Assembly: GCA_903937385.1 (NCBI GenBank)
Contig: CAIZZF010000026.1
Location: 310,001-374,000, forward strand
DNA from: an uncultured Holophagaceae bacterium
GTDB lineage: Bacteria; Acidobacteriota; Holophagae; Holophagales; Holophagaceae
Direction of reading: 5' to 3'
Length of the DNA: 64,000 nucleotides
Shown here piece after piece: positions 36,899-46,844 of this stretch. The position numbers were made by a program, and so were the translations under genes. The notes beneath the pieces were generated by a model that ran no database searches, was not told where the DNA came from, and saw nothing but the letters and a program-made list of their open reading frames with translations. The first letter of the stretch is position 1. Every line of letters starts with the position of its first letter.

Positions 36899-38488
36899 AT
36901 GCTGGCGAAACTGAACATCGCGCGGCGACTGGGCCTGGGTTTCGGAACCCTGCTCGCGCTCCTGCTCTTCGCGGTCCTGGTCGCCCACCTCCAGGCCAAC
37001 CGGGCCCAGGCCACGCTCAAGCAGCTGGTGGAGAAGGAGCAGCGCTCCCTGGTCCTCGGGGCGCTCATGGACCGGCAGATGCTCCTGACCGGGCGCTTCA
37101 TCCGCGCCTACGCCCTGGAGTCGTCGGACGCGGCTCGCACCACCCAGAAGGCCAAGCTCGCCAAGGCCAAAGCCACCTATGACAACGCGGAAATGCAGGT
37201 CGCCGCACTCACCAGCGCTGATGATCTCGAGACCCTCGCCATCCTGAAGACGCTCCGGCCGGATCGGGAAGCGGCCAACCGGATCCACGACGAGTTCGTG
37301 GCCCTGGTGGACCAGGGCCGGAAGGACGAAGCGGTGCGGCTCATCTTCGGAGAGGGGCGCAAGGCCATCAACGCCTGGGAGGCTGGCCTCGAGAAGCTCT
37401 CGGCCCTGAAGGAACAGTCGACCAAAACCCAGAGCCTCGCGGCGATCAAGGCCTCCGAGCGCGCAGACTGGCTGCTGCTGGCCTTGGGCGTGAGCGCCCT
37501 GGGCCTCGGTATCTGGCTGTCGATCGTCATCTCGCGAAGCGTCGCCCGGCCGGCCGAGGAGATGTGCCGGGCCATCGAGCAGGGCCTGGTCCGGGGCGAC
37601 CTCCGCGCGGACCTGCCCATCCACAGCGATGACGAGCTGGGCCGGGTGGCCAAGGCCTTCAATGAGTTCCTCGCGCAACTCAGGATCATCTGGCAGGGAC
37701 TCTCGGACGCCTCGGCACGCACTGCCAGCGGCTCCATGGAGCTGTCCGCCGGGGCCGAGCAGATGGCCGCCACCACCAACCAGATCGCCCGGAATGCCGA
37801 GGAGCAGCGGCAGAGCACCGAGCGCCTCGCCGCCGCCGTCACGCAGTTCTCCGCCTCCATCCAGCAGGTGGCCTCCAACGTCCACCAGGCAGGCAAGCAG
37901 GCCGACACCGCCGTGCAGGCCGCAGCCGAGGGGCACAAGGCCGGCAGCCACACGCTGGAGGCCATGACCACCATCCGGGGCACCTCCGATCGGATCGTCA
38001 AGGCCGTCCAGGTCATCCAGGAGCTCGCCCGGCAGACCAACCTGCTGAGCCTCAACGCCGCGATCGAAGCCGCCAAGGCCGGGGAACACGGCAAGGGCTT
38101 CGCGGTGGTGGCCGACGAGGTCCGGAAGCTGTCCGAGCGCTCCACCCAGGCGGCCCGGGAGATCGCCGGAATCATCCAGGAAGCCAACACCGCCGTGGCC
38201 GGGGGCCAGAAGACCGTCAGCGAAACCGTGCAGGCCCTGAGCTCCATCCAGGAGAGCGTGAGCGGCCTCTCCGCCCTCATCCTCGAGATCGGCAGCGCCA
38301 CGGACGAGCAGGCCCACACCAGCGACGAGGTCTCAGCCAACGTCGAGGACGGCGCCCAGCAGGCCACGCAGAACGCCACCGCCACGGCCCAGCTCGCGAG
38401 CACTGTCCAGGAAGTGGCCCGTACCTCCAGTGACCTCGCCCATGTGGCCGAGGACCTCGCCAAAACCGTAGGGCAGTTCCGCACCTAG
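36899..38488 (+). CDS. Methyl-accepting chemotaxis protein, tandem paralogue 1
   Basis: 529 residues. Membrane helix at about 10-32, a periplasmic four-helix bundle (4HB_MCP type), a second membrane helix at about 190-210, HAMP, and a signalling domain with tip [21 protein letters not shown]. The N-terminus [16 protein letters not shown] is typical of class 40H-like receptors. It is preceded by a CRP/FNR-type palindrome and followed after 511 bases by a paralogue of the same length. The last 120 bases of both genes are nearly identical. Ligand unknown; the shared operator with the respiratory operon suggests an electron-acceptor or energy-related signal. Confidence 0.93.
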   Translation: MLAKLNIARRLGLGFGTLLALLLFAVLVAHLQANRAQATLKQLVEKEQRSLVLGALMDRQMLLTGRFIRAYALESSDAARTTQKAKLAKAKATYDNAEMQVAALTSADDLETLAILKTLRPDREAANRIHDEFVALVDQGRKDEAVRLIFGEGRKAINAWEAGLEKLSALKEQSTKTQSLAAIKASERADWLLLALGVSALGLGIWLSIVISRSVARPAEEMCRAIEQGLVRGDLRADLPIHSDDELGRVAKAFNEFLAQLRIIWQGLSDASARTASGSMELSAGAEQMAATTNQIARNAEEQRQSTERLAAAVTQFSASIQQVASNVHQAGKQADTAVQAAAEGHKAGSHTLEAMTTIRGTSDRIVKAVQVIQELARQTNLLSLNAAIEAAKAGEHGKGFAVVADEVRKLSERSTQAAREIAGIIQEANTAVAGGQKTVSETVQALSSIQESVSGLSALILEIGSATDEQAHTSDEVSANVEDGAQQATQNATATAQLASTVQEVARTSSDLAHVAEDLAKTVGQFRT

Positions 38489-38999
38489 CAGCAAACCGCG
38501 GTCAACCCTGAGCTCCAGCGCCTCCTTGGTAACGGAGGCCGGGCGGCGCTTCGCAAGGCACCTTACAAGTGGTATCACCCCCCCCACGACCCCTCGCGGG
38601 ATTTTGGGACCACCTCAAAGAGCCAAGATCAAATCTGAATAAAATTTGTGTACCAGGACGTCTGCGTCAAACCAGGTTAATCCCTGGGCATTCCTTCATA
38701 GTTGATGCCTATCACGAAGCCGTGACCCACATTTATCGTGGCTCCCGTGCCTTCCGATCCGAAGTCGTGGAACCGAAATCTGATCCTGCCTAAGGACCTG
38801 AACCTTCCACCCATGTGAAGACCACCTGCGGCCATCCGCAGCTGGCCGCAGGTGCTAGCTACGGCTGAACAGCGTGAGGTTCCGCCGCGCTCCTGGTTCA
38901 TCCCAAGGCGGAGTTTCTGGGATCCGCCCCTTCCGACCGCCCGGGTCCGAAGACAGATGAGTACTAACCAACCCCAGCTTCCCTTCCTGTGGAGGAACC
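38489..38999. other. 511-base gap between tandem chemoreceptor genes
   Basis: No gene is recognised. One hairpin is clear at 38824-38853: a 10-bp stem ACCTGCGGCC/GGCCGCAGGT with a 10-base loop and no U-tract. The stretch 38590-38700 is lower in GC than its surroundings. A GEMM-type (c-di-GMP) riboswitch was looked for and not seen. Confidence 0.5.
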
Positions 39000-40589
39000 A
39001 TGCTGACCAAACTGAGCATTGCCAGACGCCTGGGCCTGGGCTTCGGCACCCTGCTTCTGTTCATTCTCTGCGCCGTGACGGTGGCCCACCTGCAGGCCAC
39101 CCGGGCCCAGGCTACCCTCAAGCAGCTCGTGGAGGTCGACCAGCGCTCCCTCGCCCTGGCGGCAGTCATGGACCGCGAGATGATCCTCACCGGGCGGTTC
39201 ATCCGCGCCTACGCCCTGGAGACCACCGAGGCTGCCCGGTCCACCCAGAAAGCCAAGCTGGCCAAGGCCAAGGCGACCTACGAGGACGCCGAAAAACAGT
39301 TCGTGGCCCTGGCGACCTCGGAAGACAAGGAAGTCCTGGCAGTGCTGCGGGAACTGGCGCCAAGCCGGGAGGAGGCGAACCGCATCCACGACCAGTTCGT
39401 GCAGCTGGTGGACCAAGGCAAGAAGGACGAGGGGGTTCGCCTGATTTTCGGCGAGGGCCGGAAGTCCATCAACGGCTGGGAGGCGGGGCTGGAGAAGCTC
39501 TCTGCACTGAAGGAGAAGGGCGCCCAGGAGCAGAGCCGCTCGGCGATCAAGTCCTCCGACCGCGCCGACTGGCTGCTTCTGCTCCTCGGCGCCAGCTCCA
39601 TGGGCATCGGCATCTGGCTCTCCTTCACCATTTCCCGCAGCATCGCCAGGCCTGCCCAGGACATGTGTCGGGCCATCGAGCAGGGCCTGGGCAAGGGCGA
39701 CCTCCGGGCGGATCTGCCCATCTTCTACGAGGACGAGCTGGGCCGAGTGGGCCGGGCCTTCAACGAGTTCCTCGCCCAGCTGCGGCTCATCTGGAAGGGG
39801 CTCTCGGACGCCTCGGCGCGCACCGCCAGCGGGTCCATGGAACTGTCCGCCGGTGCCGAGCAGATGTCTGCCACCACCAACCAGATCGCAAGAAACGCCG
39901 AGCTGCAACGGCAGAGCAGTGATCAGCTCTCAGCCGCAGTCACCCAGTTCTCGGCTTCCATCCAACGGGTGGCGGGCAACGTCCAGGAGGCGGGCAGGCA
40001 GGCCCATAAGGCGGTGAAGGCGAGCACTGAGGGACATGTCGCGGGCAGCCACACCCTGGAGGCGATGATGACGATTCGAGGCACCTCCGACCGGATCGTC
40101 CAGGCCATCCTCGTCATCCAGGACATCGCTCGCCAGACCAACCTGCTGAGCCTGAACGCGGCCATCGAGGCTGCCAAGGCCGGGGAACACGGCAAGGGCT
40201 TTGCGGTGGTGGCAGATGAGGTTCGAAAGCTCTCCGAGCGCTCCACCCAGGCAGCCAGGGAGATCGCCGGAATCATTCAGGAAGCCAACACCGCCGTGGC
40301 GGGGGGCCAGAAGACCGTAAACGACACGGTCATGGCGCTCAATTCAATCCAGGACAGCGTCAGTGGGCTGTCTGCCCTGGTCCAGGAGATCGGCAACGCC
40401 ACGGATGAACAGTCACACACCAGTGATGAGGTCTCCAAGAGTGTCGGGGAAGGGGCCCAGCAGGCGGCCCAGAACGCCACCGCCACGGCCCAGCTCGCGA
40501 GCACTGTCCAGGAAGTGGCCCGTACCTCCAGTGACCTCGCCCATGTGGCCGAGGACCTCGCGAAAACCGTAGGGCAGTTCCGCACCTAG
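39000..40589 (+). CDS. Methyl-accepting chemotaxis protein, tandem paralogue 2
   Basis: 529 residues, the same length and domain order as the receptor at 36899-38488: two membrane helices around a four-helix periplasmic sensor, HAMP, and signalling tip [21 protein letters not shown]. The periplasmic parts differ at many positions, while the final 40 residues are identical, so the two may sense different ligands through the same output. The ATG follows GTGGAGGAACC. It has no copy of the GTGAT-N4-ATCAC palindrome in its own upstream gap, so its control may differ. Confidence 0.93.
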   Translation: MLTKLSIARRLGLGFGTLLLFILCAVTVAHLQATRAQATLKQLVEVDQRSLALAAVMDREMILTGRFIRAYALETTEAARSTQKAKLAKAKATYEDAEKQFVALATSEDKEVLAVLRELAPSREEANRIHDQFVQLVDQGKKDEGVRLIFGEGRKSINGWEAGLEKLSALKEKGAQEQSRSAIKSSDRADWLLLLLGASSMGIGIWLSFTISRSIARPAQDMCRAIEQGLGKGDLRADLPIFYEDELGRVGRAFNEFLAQLRLIWKGLSDASARTASGSMELSAGAEQMSATTNQIARNAELQRQSSDQLSAAVTQFSASIQRVAGNVQEAGRQAHKAVKASTEGHVAGSHTLEAMMTIRGTSDRIVQAILVIQDIARQTNLLSLNAAIEAAKAGEHGKGFAVVADEVRKLSERSTQAAREIAGIIQEANTAVAGGQKTVNDTVMALNSIQDSVSGLSALVQEIGNATDEQSHTSDEVSKSVGEGAQQAAQNATATAQLASTVQEVARTSSDLAHVAEDLAKTVGQFRT

Positions 40590-40940
40590 GAAAGGCGCCC
40601 TTCCCGCTTCTGGATTCTGGTCTCGCCACCGGGAACCAGAAGCGTCTGGCGGCAGAAACCACGCTGGATTCGGGCTCAACAATGTAGGCTAATTTGTAAT
40701 CAATGAAAAAAGAAACACGATAAACAGGGCAGTTGAATAATTATTCCTGTGTAGTTATTTAATTAAATGTGATCTTGATCACGAACCACTTGACCCCTAT
40801 TATTACCCTTCCATCCTCTATCCAGCGGACCCGAAATCACGTCCGCATCCTGCACCAAAACGAACCCTCTCCACCGCTGACTGCTTGCGCAGCGCCGCGG
40901 TCTTCCTCTACCTCAACCCACCCCAGAAAGGACGTGCTCC
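40590..40940. other. 351-base promoter region of the respiratory operon
   Basis: No coding potential. The middle part (about 40680-40770) is strikingly AT-rich for this genome, then comes the CRP/FNR-type palindrome at 40769-40785 and a TATATT at 40799-40804 that could be a -10 box. The leader before the cytochrome ATG is about 130 bases. Confidence 0.6.
40769..40785 (+). promoter_or_regulatory. CRP/FNR-type operator of the cytochrome-porin-Psr operon
   Basis: TGTGATCTTGATCACGA has symmetric half-sites GTGATC/GATCAC. Its centre (40776.5) lies about 35-41 bases before the start point expected from the TATATT at 40799-40804, the usual place for an activator contacting RNA polymerase (class II). 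The core is the same as that of the palindrome at 36801-36822. Confidence 0.7.
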
Positions 40941-41261
40941 ATGCGGAACACCCTGAAGCTTCTCACCCTCCTCGCCGTGCTCGCGGCCCCTCTGGCTGCC
41001 GAAGGCGGCAGCGACACCAAGGGCAAGTTCTTCTTCAAAAAGACCTGCAAGGCCTGCCACGCCCCCGGCACCCCTGCCAAGGAGATCACCCCGCTCTCGA
41101 AGACCCAGGCCCAGTGGAAGGCCTACTTCGCGGCCGGCAAGCACAAGAAGGGCGCCGAGAAGCTCGACTCCGTGCTGAAGCCCGAGCAGGTCAAGGACGT
41201 GCAGACCTTCCTGGTCAACCACGCCTCCGACTCCCCGCAGCCCGAGACCTGCGGCGGCTGA
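40941..41261 (+). CDS. Periplasmic monoheme c-type cytochrome
   Basis: 106 residues with a signal peptide (MRNTLKLLTLLAVLAAPLAA). One heme motif CKACH at residues 36-40, preceded by KGKFFFKKT as in class I cytochromes. The mature part has no Met at all, so the sixth heme ligand cannot be the usual Met; the His in AAGKHKKG or NHASD is a candidate. It is the first gene of the operon with the barrel and molybdoenzyme genes, which places it as a periplasmic electron shuttle. The ATG follows CCAGAAAGGACGTGCTCC. Confidence 0.85.
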   Translation: MRNTLKLLTLLAVLAAPLAAEGGSDTKGKFFFKKTCKACHAPGTPAKEITPLSKTQAQWKAYFAAGKHKKGAEKLDSVLKPEQVKDVQTFLVNHASDSPQPETCGG

Positions 41262-41323
41262 TCCGCCCCCAGACCACGGCAAACCCCTTCCCCCCCCTGA
41301 ACCGTTCTCCACGGAGACACGCC

Positions 41324-43021
41324 ATGAAATCCCGCATCACGCTCGCCCTCGTCGCCCTGCTGGCGCCCGCAGCCCTGAGCGCCCAGACCCCCGCCGAGCT
41401 GCAGAAACAGATTGAGCAGCTGAAGCTCCAGCTCAAGGCCATCGAAGAGAAGGCCGCCGCCACCCAGGCGGTGGACGAACGCCTGGTCAAGGTGGAGACC
41501 AAAGTCTCCGGCATGAACATCGCCTGGAGCGGCGAGCTGCGCACCCGCTTCGACAGCACCAAGGAGTCCTTCAAGCCCTACCAGCAGTTCATGGGCTTCA
41601 TGCAGACCCCGTCCGGCCCGGCCGCCGGGATGCCCATGCCCATCGCCCAGCCCGTCGCCGCCCAGGACTGGAGCAACTCGGTCCAGTGGTCCACCCGGCT
41701 CCGCCTGAACATGGGCATGACCATCAACGAGAACGCCAAGATCATGGGCCGCCTCGTGATGTACAAGATCCACGGCGGCGCGGACGTGCCCACCTTCAAC
41801 GGCACGCCCAACACCATCAGCACCGCCTTCACGGCCGGCCAGACGCCCGCCACGGACGCGCTGCTGGTGGAGCGGGCCAGCCTGGTCTACCACTTCAACT
41901 CCGTCGCCAGCATCCTCTCCATCGGCCGCCAGAACACCTCGGACGGCCCGCCCTTCGAAGTGCGTGAGGGCGGCGAGCGCCAGGCGACACCCCAGGCCTT
42001 GGCCGTGAACGCCACCATCGACGGCATCGGCTGGAAGTTCCAGCTGGACAAGCTCGGCTTCCCCGAGGACACCCTGCTGGGCCTCTGCTACGGCGTGGGC
42101 TACGAGAGCGGCTTCGGCGGCGGCGGCAGCGTCAAGTCGAACCAGAACATCGTCGGCATGGACTTCGCCAAATTCAACGGGACGAACCCCTCCGCCATCG
42201 CTCCCGTGGTTGGCAACATCGGCCCCCTCAAGGACACCACCGTCCTGGGCGTGATGTTCGACATGCCCCTGCTCTTCCAGCTCGGTGAGTCCGTGCAGAG
42301 CGCGAACCTCTATCTGGGCTACAACCGCATGGGCAACATGACGGACATCCCCTTCGGGAACACCATCAACTTCCCCATCCCCGGCCAGACGCCTTCGACC
42401 CAGTACGTCAGCGCCACCGCCAACCTCGGCGACATGGACCAGTTCACGGCCACCTGGAAGCACAAGATCGGCGACACGTTCACCTACTTCGTGAGCGCCG
42501 GCTACCTCAAGAGCCTGCCCAACGGCAAGGTCTCGCAGTATGGCGCCTACTGGACGTTCCCCTCCGTGATGCCCGCGGGCTATCCCACCGGCCTGACGCA
42601 GCTGTCGGGTTTCGGCGGCCTCATGGGCGATCCCAACAAGAGCCAGACGGCCACGGCCTACTACACCGGCGTGCGCTATGACCCGACTCCGGCCTTCGGG
42701 TTCGGCGTCGAGTTCAACCACGGGTCCCCCCGCTGGTGGACCTACACCCCCGCCACCGGTGAATACACCGACAAGCTCGGCGCCCGCGGCGACGTGTGGG
42801 AGGGCTACATCCAGTGGCGCTTCGCCAAGAACGCCGGCCTCCGGCTCGGCGTGATCGACTACAAGTACAGCACCGCCATGAGCGGCTGGCAGATCGGGCC
42901 TTCCGCCCAGGCTGGCCAGAACTGGGAGAGCGCCATGAACCTGGCCAACAATCCCATGCTGCAGTACTCCTACCCGGCCACCTTGAGGAACTACTACGCC
43001 TCGCTCGAGGTCCGTTTCTAG
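41324..43021 (+). CDS. DUF3373-like outer-membrane beta-barrel protein
   Basis: About 565 residues with a signal peptide (MKSRITLALVALLAPAALSA) and a short coiled coil (ELQKQIEQLKLQLKAIEEKA), followed by a long barrel-like region of alternating aromatic strands ending in LEVRF with terminal Phe. The coiled coil followed by KVSGMNIAWSGELRTRFD resembles DUF3373 proteins of metal-reducing bacteria. These are thought to be porins, sometimes near extracellular electron-transfer cytochromes. It lies 62 bases after a monoheme cytochrome gene and 72 before the molybdoenzyme gene, so it may carry the substrate or product of that enzyme or form part of an electron conduit. Confidence 0.72.
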   Translation: MKSRITLALVALLAPAALSAQTPAELQKQIEQLKLQLKAIEEKAAATQAVDERLVKVETKVSGMNIAWSGELRTRFDSTKESFKPYQQFMGFMQTPSGPAAGMPMPIAQPVAAQDWSNSVQWSTRLRLNMGMTINENAKIMGRLVMYKIHGGADVPTFNGTPNTISTAFTAGQTPATDALLVERASLVYHFNSVASILSIGRQNTSDGPPFEVREGGERQATPQALAVNATIDGIGWKFQLDKLGFPEDTLLGLCYGVGYESGFGGGGSVKSNQNIVGMDFAKFNGTNPSAIAPVVGNIGPLKDTTVLGVMFDMPLLFQLGESVQSANLYLGYNRMGNMTDIPFGNTINFPIPGQTPSTQYVSATANLGDMDQFTATWKHKIGDTFTYFVSAGYLKSLPNGKVSQYGAYWTFPSVMPAGYPTGLTQLSGFGGLMGDPNKSQTATAYYTGVRYDPTPAFGFGVEFNHGSPRWWTYTPATGEYTDKLGARGDVWEGYIQWRFAKNAGLRLGVIDYKYSTAMSGWQIGPSAQAGQNWESAMNLANNPMLQYSYPATLRNYYASLEVRF

Positions 43022-43093
43022 CACAGGAAACCTCCGGGCCAGGGCGACACCCCCTGGCCCGGTTCTTATCCCCCCGTTTCTTGGGAGATCCTC

Positions 43094-45280
43094 ATGGGTA
43101 CCATTCGCATGGATCGCCGGCTGTTCCTGAAGGCCGCGGGCGCCACCGCCGGAGCCGCGGCCACCACGCAGGTGGCCTGCCTCAGCTACTTCAAGAAAGG
43201 CCGCAGCGCCGCGGCTGAGAACCGGGAAGTCCCCACCACCTGCGAGCTGTGCCCCAACAAGTGCTCGGCCATCGCGGTGGTCGAGGCTGGCGTGGTCAAG
43301 AAGCTCAACCCCAATCCCGAGAATCCCAAGTCGCGCGACATGCTCTGCGCCCGCGGGAACGCCGCCATCAAGCAGGTCTACGATCCCGACCGGATCAAGA
43401 AGCCCATGATCCGCATGGGCGCTCGGGGCGAGGGCAAGTGGAAGGAAGTGAGCTGGGACGACGCTTTCGACTTCGCTGCCAAGAAACTATCCGAGGTGAA
43501 GGACAAATACGGGCCGCAGGCCTCCCTCTGGTCCTCCACCGAGGGCTTCCAGGAAATCTTCTTCAAGAACCTGGGCCTGGCCTTCGGCTCGCCCAACCTG
43601 GTGCGCCACCCGACCCTCTGCCTGGCCTCGGTGAACCTGGCCTACAGCGCCACCTTCGGCACGGTGCCCAGCTTCGACCTGCTGAACAGCAAGTTCGTCA
43701 TCATGTCCGGCGCCAACCGCTTCGAGAGCATCATCACGCCCGACACCATGGACCTCATCGGCGGCGTCATGGAGCGCAAGGCCAAGCTGATCTACCTGGA
43801 TCCCCGCTTCACCGTCACCGCGGCCAAGGCCGACGAGTGGTACCCCATCAAGCCCGGCACCGACCTGGCGTTCATCCTCGCCATGATCCACGTGATCATC
43901 AAGGAGAACCGGCAGAGCAAGGACTTCGTCGCCGCCTACACCACCGGCTTTGACGAGCTCGCCGAACACGTGAAGCAGTACACGCCGGAGTGGGCGGAGA
44001 AGGAAACCGAGATCCCGGCCAAGGACATCACCCGCCTCGCCCGGGAGTTCGCGGACGCCGCACCCCGGTCCCTCTACTACGCCGGACGCCGGTCTTCCTG
44101 GTACCAGAACGACTTCCAGATGCGCCGCGCCCAGGCCATCCTGAACGCCATCATCGGGAACTGGGACCAGGTCGGCGGCATGGTGCCCAACGCCAAGCTG
44201 CCCAAGGGCGAGTTCCTCTTCATGCCCTGGGACGAGCCCAAGGCCCCCCGGGTGGACGAGATCGAAAAGAACTTCCCCCTGGCCGCCAAGGGCGACGGGG
44301 TCTACCTGAAGCTGCGCGAGAACGTCCTCAGCGGGAAGCCCTACCCCATCAAGGCCTGGATGGTCTACAAGCAGGACCCCATGAACGCCCTGCCGGACCA
44401 GGCCAAGACCCTGAAGATGATCGAGGGCATGGACTTCATTGGCGTCATCGACGTGGCCATGAGCGACATGGCCTGGTACGCCGACGTGGTCTTCCCCGAG
44501 AGCGCCTACCTGGAGCGCACGGATCCCGTGGAGGTCATGGCCGGCATCTGGCCCGCGGTGGTCTACCGGCAGCAGGTGGTCAAGCCCATCCACGACACGA
44601 AGCCCAACCTGGAGATCGTCCAGGGCCTGGCCAAGCGGCTCGGCCTCTCGGACTACTTCGACTACACCATCGAGCAGTGGGTGGAGGCGGAGTTCAAGGA
44701 GCTGCCCATCCCCATGGCCATGGAGCACATGAAGAAGCACGGCGTCTGGGCCGCCAGCGGCAAGCCCACCTACGGGAAGACCCTGACGCCCGACTTCCGG
44801 TTCGTCACCAAGACCGGAAGGATCGAGCTGTTCTCGCAGCGGCTGCAGGAGGCGGGCTACGACCCGCTGCCGGCCTACACCGCCCCGGTGCAGCCACCGG
44901 ACGACCGCTTCCGCCTCATCCTGGGCCGGGTGGGCTACTTCACCCACGCAAACCAGACCAACAACGTCTGGCTCAACGAGTTCATGAAGGAGAACGACCT
45001 CTGGATCAATCCGAAGCCCGCCGAGCGGCTCGGCATCCGGAATGGTGCCACCGTCGAGGTCGCCAGCAGCGTGGGCAAGGTCCGACTCAAGGCCCGCGTC
45101 ACGGAGGAGATCCGCCCCGACTGCGTGTTCATGCTCCACGGCTTCGGCAAGAAGTCGAAGATGCAGAGCCTGGTCTACAACGTGGGCGCCAGTGATGCCG
45201 TGATCCTCGAGACCGCCTGGGACAAGGTCTCCGGCAACGCGGCCTTCCACGAGACCTTCGTCAAAGTCGCGAACGCCTGA
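43094..45280 (+). CDS. PsrA/PhsA-like molybdopterin oxidoreductase catalytic subunit
   Basis: 728 residues of the DMSO-reductase superfamily. A twin-arginine signal (MDRRLFLKAAG) sends the folded enzyme to the periplasm. The 4Fe-4S cluster ligands are Cys50, Cys53, Cys57 and Cys85 (CELCPNKC and LCARG). The Mo ligand is probably Cys176 in RHPTLCLASVNLAYSATFG, as in polysulfide (PsrA), thiosulfate (PhsA) and some selenate or arsenate reductases. The following genes supply PsrB, PsrC and a chaperone. The substrate cannot be fixed by sequence: a sulfur oxyanion or polysulfide is most likely, with arsenate or selenate as alternatives. It needs bis-MGD, for which moaA/mobA lie 8 kb upstream. Confidence 0.9.
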   Translation: MGTIRMDRRLFLKAAGATAGAAATTQVACLSYFKKGRSAAAENREVPTTCELCPNKCSAIAVVEAGVVKKLNPNPENPKSRDMLCARGNAAIKQVYDPDRIKKPMIRMGARGEGKWKEVSWDDAFDFAAKKLSEVKDKYGPQASLWSSTEGFQEIFFKNLGLAFGSPNLVRHPTLCLASVNLAYSATFGTVPSFDLLNSKFVIMSGANRFESIITPDTMDLIGGVMERKAKLIYLDPRFTVTAAKADEWYPIKPGTDLAFILAMIHVIIKENRQSKDFVAAYTTGFDELAEHVKQYTPEWAEKETEIPAKDITRLAREFADAAPRSLYYAGRRSSWYQNDFQMRRAQAILNAIIGNWDQVGGMVPNAKLPKGEFLFMPWDEPKAPRVDEIEKNFPLAAKGDGVYLKLRENVLSGKPYPIKAWMVYKQDPMNALPDQAKTLKMIEGMDFIGVIDVAMSDMAWYADVVFPESAYLERTDPVEVMAGIWPAVVYRQQVVKPIHDTKPNLEIVQGLAKRLGLSDYFDYTIEQWVEAEFKELPIPMAMEHMKKHGVWAASGKPTYGKTLTPDFRFVTKTGRIELFSQRLQEAGYDPLPAYTAPVQPPDDRFRLILGRVGYFTHANQTNNVWLNEFMKENDLWINPKPAERLGIRNGATVEVASSVGKVRLKARVTEEIRPDCVFMLHGFGKKSKMQSLVYNVGASDAVILETAWDKVSGNAAFHETFVKVANA

Positions 45281-45292
45281 GGAGGATGAGCC

Positions 45293-45844
45293 ATGGCCAT
45301 GAAGAAGAAACGTTACGCCCTCGTCCTCGACTCCAGGAAGTGCATCAACTGCAAAGCCTGCGCCGTCGCCTGCAAGGCCGAGAACCAGGTCCCCGTGGGC
45401 AACACCCGGAACTGGATCAACGAGGCGCGCCAGGGCGAGTACCCCAAGCTCCGCATCGACTTCGAGCCGGAGCAGTGCCACCACTGCGAGCACCCCTCCT
45501 GCGCCCGGGTCTGTCCCACCGGCGCCACCTGGATGCGCAAGGACGGCGTCGTGCTCGTGAACTATGACGACTGCATCGGCTGCCGCTACTGCATGGTGGC
45601 CTGCCCCTACGACGCCCGCTACTTCCATGAGGAGAGCGGCACGGTCCACAAGTGCACCCTCTGCAGCCACCGCGTGGACAAGGGCGACCTGCCCGCCTGC
45701 GTGGAGACCTGCCCCTCGAAGGTGCGTGTCTTCGGCGACCTGGAGGACCCCACCAGCCGGGTCCACGAGCTGCTCGCCACGCGGCGCTACCGCGTGAAGG
45801 AACCCCAGACGGGCAACGGCCCCCAACTCTATTACCTGTTGTAG
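45293..45844 (+). CDS. PsrB/PhsB-like four-cluster ferredoxin subunit
   Basis: 183 residues with four Cys motifs for 4Fe-4S clusters: CINCKACAVACKAEN, CHHCEHPSCARVCPTGA, CIGCRYCMVACPYDARYF and CTLCSHRVDKGDLPACVETCPSK. This is the DmsB/PsrB type that wires the molybdoenzyme to the quinol-oxidising membrane anchor. It has no signal peptide, so it is exported together with the Tat-bearing catalytic subunit. The gaps to its neighbours are 12 and 9 bases, which fixes it in the operon. Confidence 0.95.
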   Translation: MAMKKKRYALVLDSRKCINCKACAVACKAENQVPVGNTRNWINEARQGEYPKLRIDFEPEQCHHCEHPSCARVCPTGATWMRKDGVVLVNYDDCIGCRYCMVACPYDARYFHEESGTVHKCTLCSHRVDKGDLPACVETCPSKVRVFGDLEDPTSRVHELLATRRYRVKEPQTGNGPQLYYLL

Positions 45845-45853
45845 GAGGAAGCC

Positions 45854-46834
45854 ATGCACGAGTTCAACTGGGGTCTCCTGATCGTCGTCTACCTCTTCCT
45901 GGGCGGCCTGTCCGCCGGGCTCTTCTTCGCCGCGGGCCTTGCCAACTACCTGGAGGTCGACGGCCAGCCCGCCTATCCCCGCGTGGCGGCCATGGGCGCC
46001 CTGCTGGCGCCCTGGCCTGTGGCCATCGGCTCCGCCCTGCTCATCCTCGACCTGGGGAACTGGTACCGGTTCTACAAGCTGTTCACGCACTTCCGCTGGG
46101 AGAGCCCCATGTCCATCGGCTCCTACCTGCTGACCATCTTCACCGGCATCGCCTTCGTCTACGCCTTTGCCTGGCTGCCTGAGGCCTGGCGCCAGCAGCT
46201 TTTCGCAAAGGTCCCCGCGACCTGGAAGCAGGTGCACCGCCTGAACATGGACCTGTCGCCCTACCGCAAGGTCATCGCCATGGTCGGCTTCCCCTTCTCC
46301 ATCGGCGTGGGCATCTACACCGGCGTGCTGCTGGGCGCCGTCTCCGCCCGCCCCTTCTGGAACACCAACCTGGTGGCCCAGATGTTCCTGTTCTCGGCCC
46401 TCTCCAGCGGCGCCGCGGCCCTGCTGCTGGCCATGGTGCTCGACAAACGCAGCCCCATCCAGACCCATGAGACCAAGTTCCTCATCACCCTCGACATCGT
46501 CTTCATCGTGCTGGAGCTGTTCATCATCCTGCCCTACCTCATCCACGGACAGCTCTCAGTGCTGGCGGTGAAGCAGGCCCTGTGGCTCATCCTCGGCGGC
46601 CCCTACACCGTGGTGTTCTGGGTCTTCTTCCTGGGTCTGGGCCTGCTGGTGCCCCTGGGCATCGAGGTCTCGGAGCTGGCCCCCAGCCTCCTCAAGGGCA
46701 AGGCCTTCCACGGGGACCGCAAGCTGGCCCTGGTGGCCTCGAGCCTCGTCCTCATGGGCGGCTTCCTGCTCCGCTACATCTTCGTCTACGCTGGCCAGGT
46801 GAGCAGCTTCCACAAGATGGGGATGCTGCACTGA
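45854..46834 (+). CDS. PsrC/NrfD-like quinol-binding membrane subunit
   Basis: 326 residues with about eight to nine hydrophobic helices and the NrfD-family opening EFNWGLLIVVYLFLGGLSAGLFFAAGLANYL. These anchors oxidise menaquinol at the periplasmic face and pass electrons to the B subunit; they carry no heme. The lengths of PsrC and NrfD (about 310-400) agree. It is followed 10 bases later by the chaperone gene. Confidence 0.92.
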   Translation: MHEFNWGLLIVVYLFLGGLSAGLFFAAGLANYLEVDGQPAYPRVAAMGALLAPWPVAIGSALLILDLGNWYRFYKLFTHFRWESPMSIGSYLLTIFTGIAFVYAFAWLPEAWRQQLFAKVPATWKQVHRLNMDLSPYRKVIAMVGFPFSIGVGIYTGVLLGAVSARPFWNTNLVAQMFLFSALSSGAAALLLAMVLDKRSPIQTHETKFLITLDIVFIVLELFIILPYLIHGQLSVLAVKQALWLILGGPYTVVFWVFFLGLGLLVPLGIEVSELAPSLLKGKAFHGDRKLALVASSLVLMGGFLLRYIFVYAGQVSSFHKMGMLH

Positions 46835-46844
46835 AGGACAACCC

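Noticed and set aside
38489-38999. A c-di-GMP (GEMM) riboswitch in the gap between tandem chemoreceptors
   Set aside because: None of the conserved GEMM core elements was found; only one plain hairpin is visible.
43487-46546. A 1019-residue open frame on the minus strand opposite the PsrABC-like operon
   Set aside because: Its translation is low-complexity, rich in Gly, Val, His and Asp, with no known domain. It is the antisense of well-conserved genes in a GC-rich genome.
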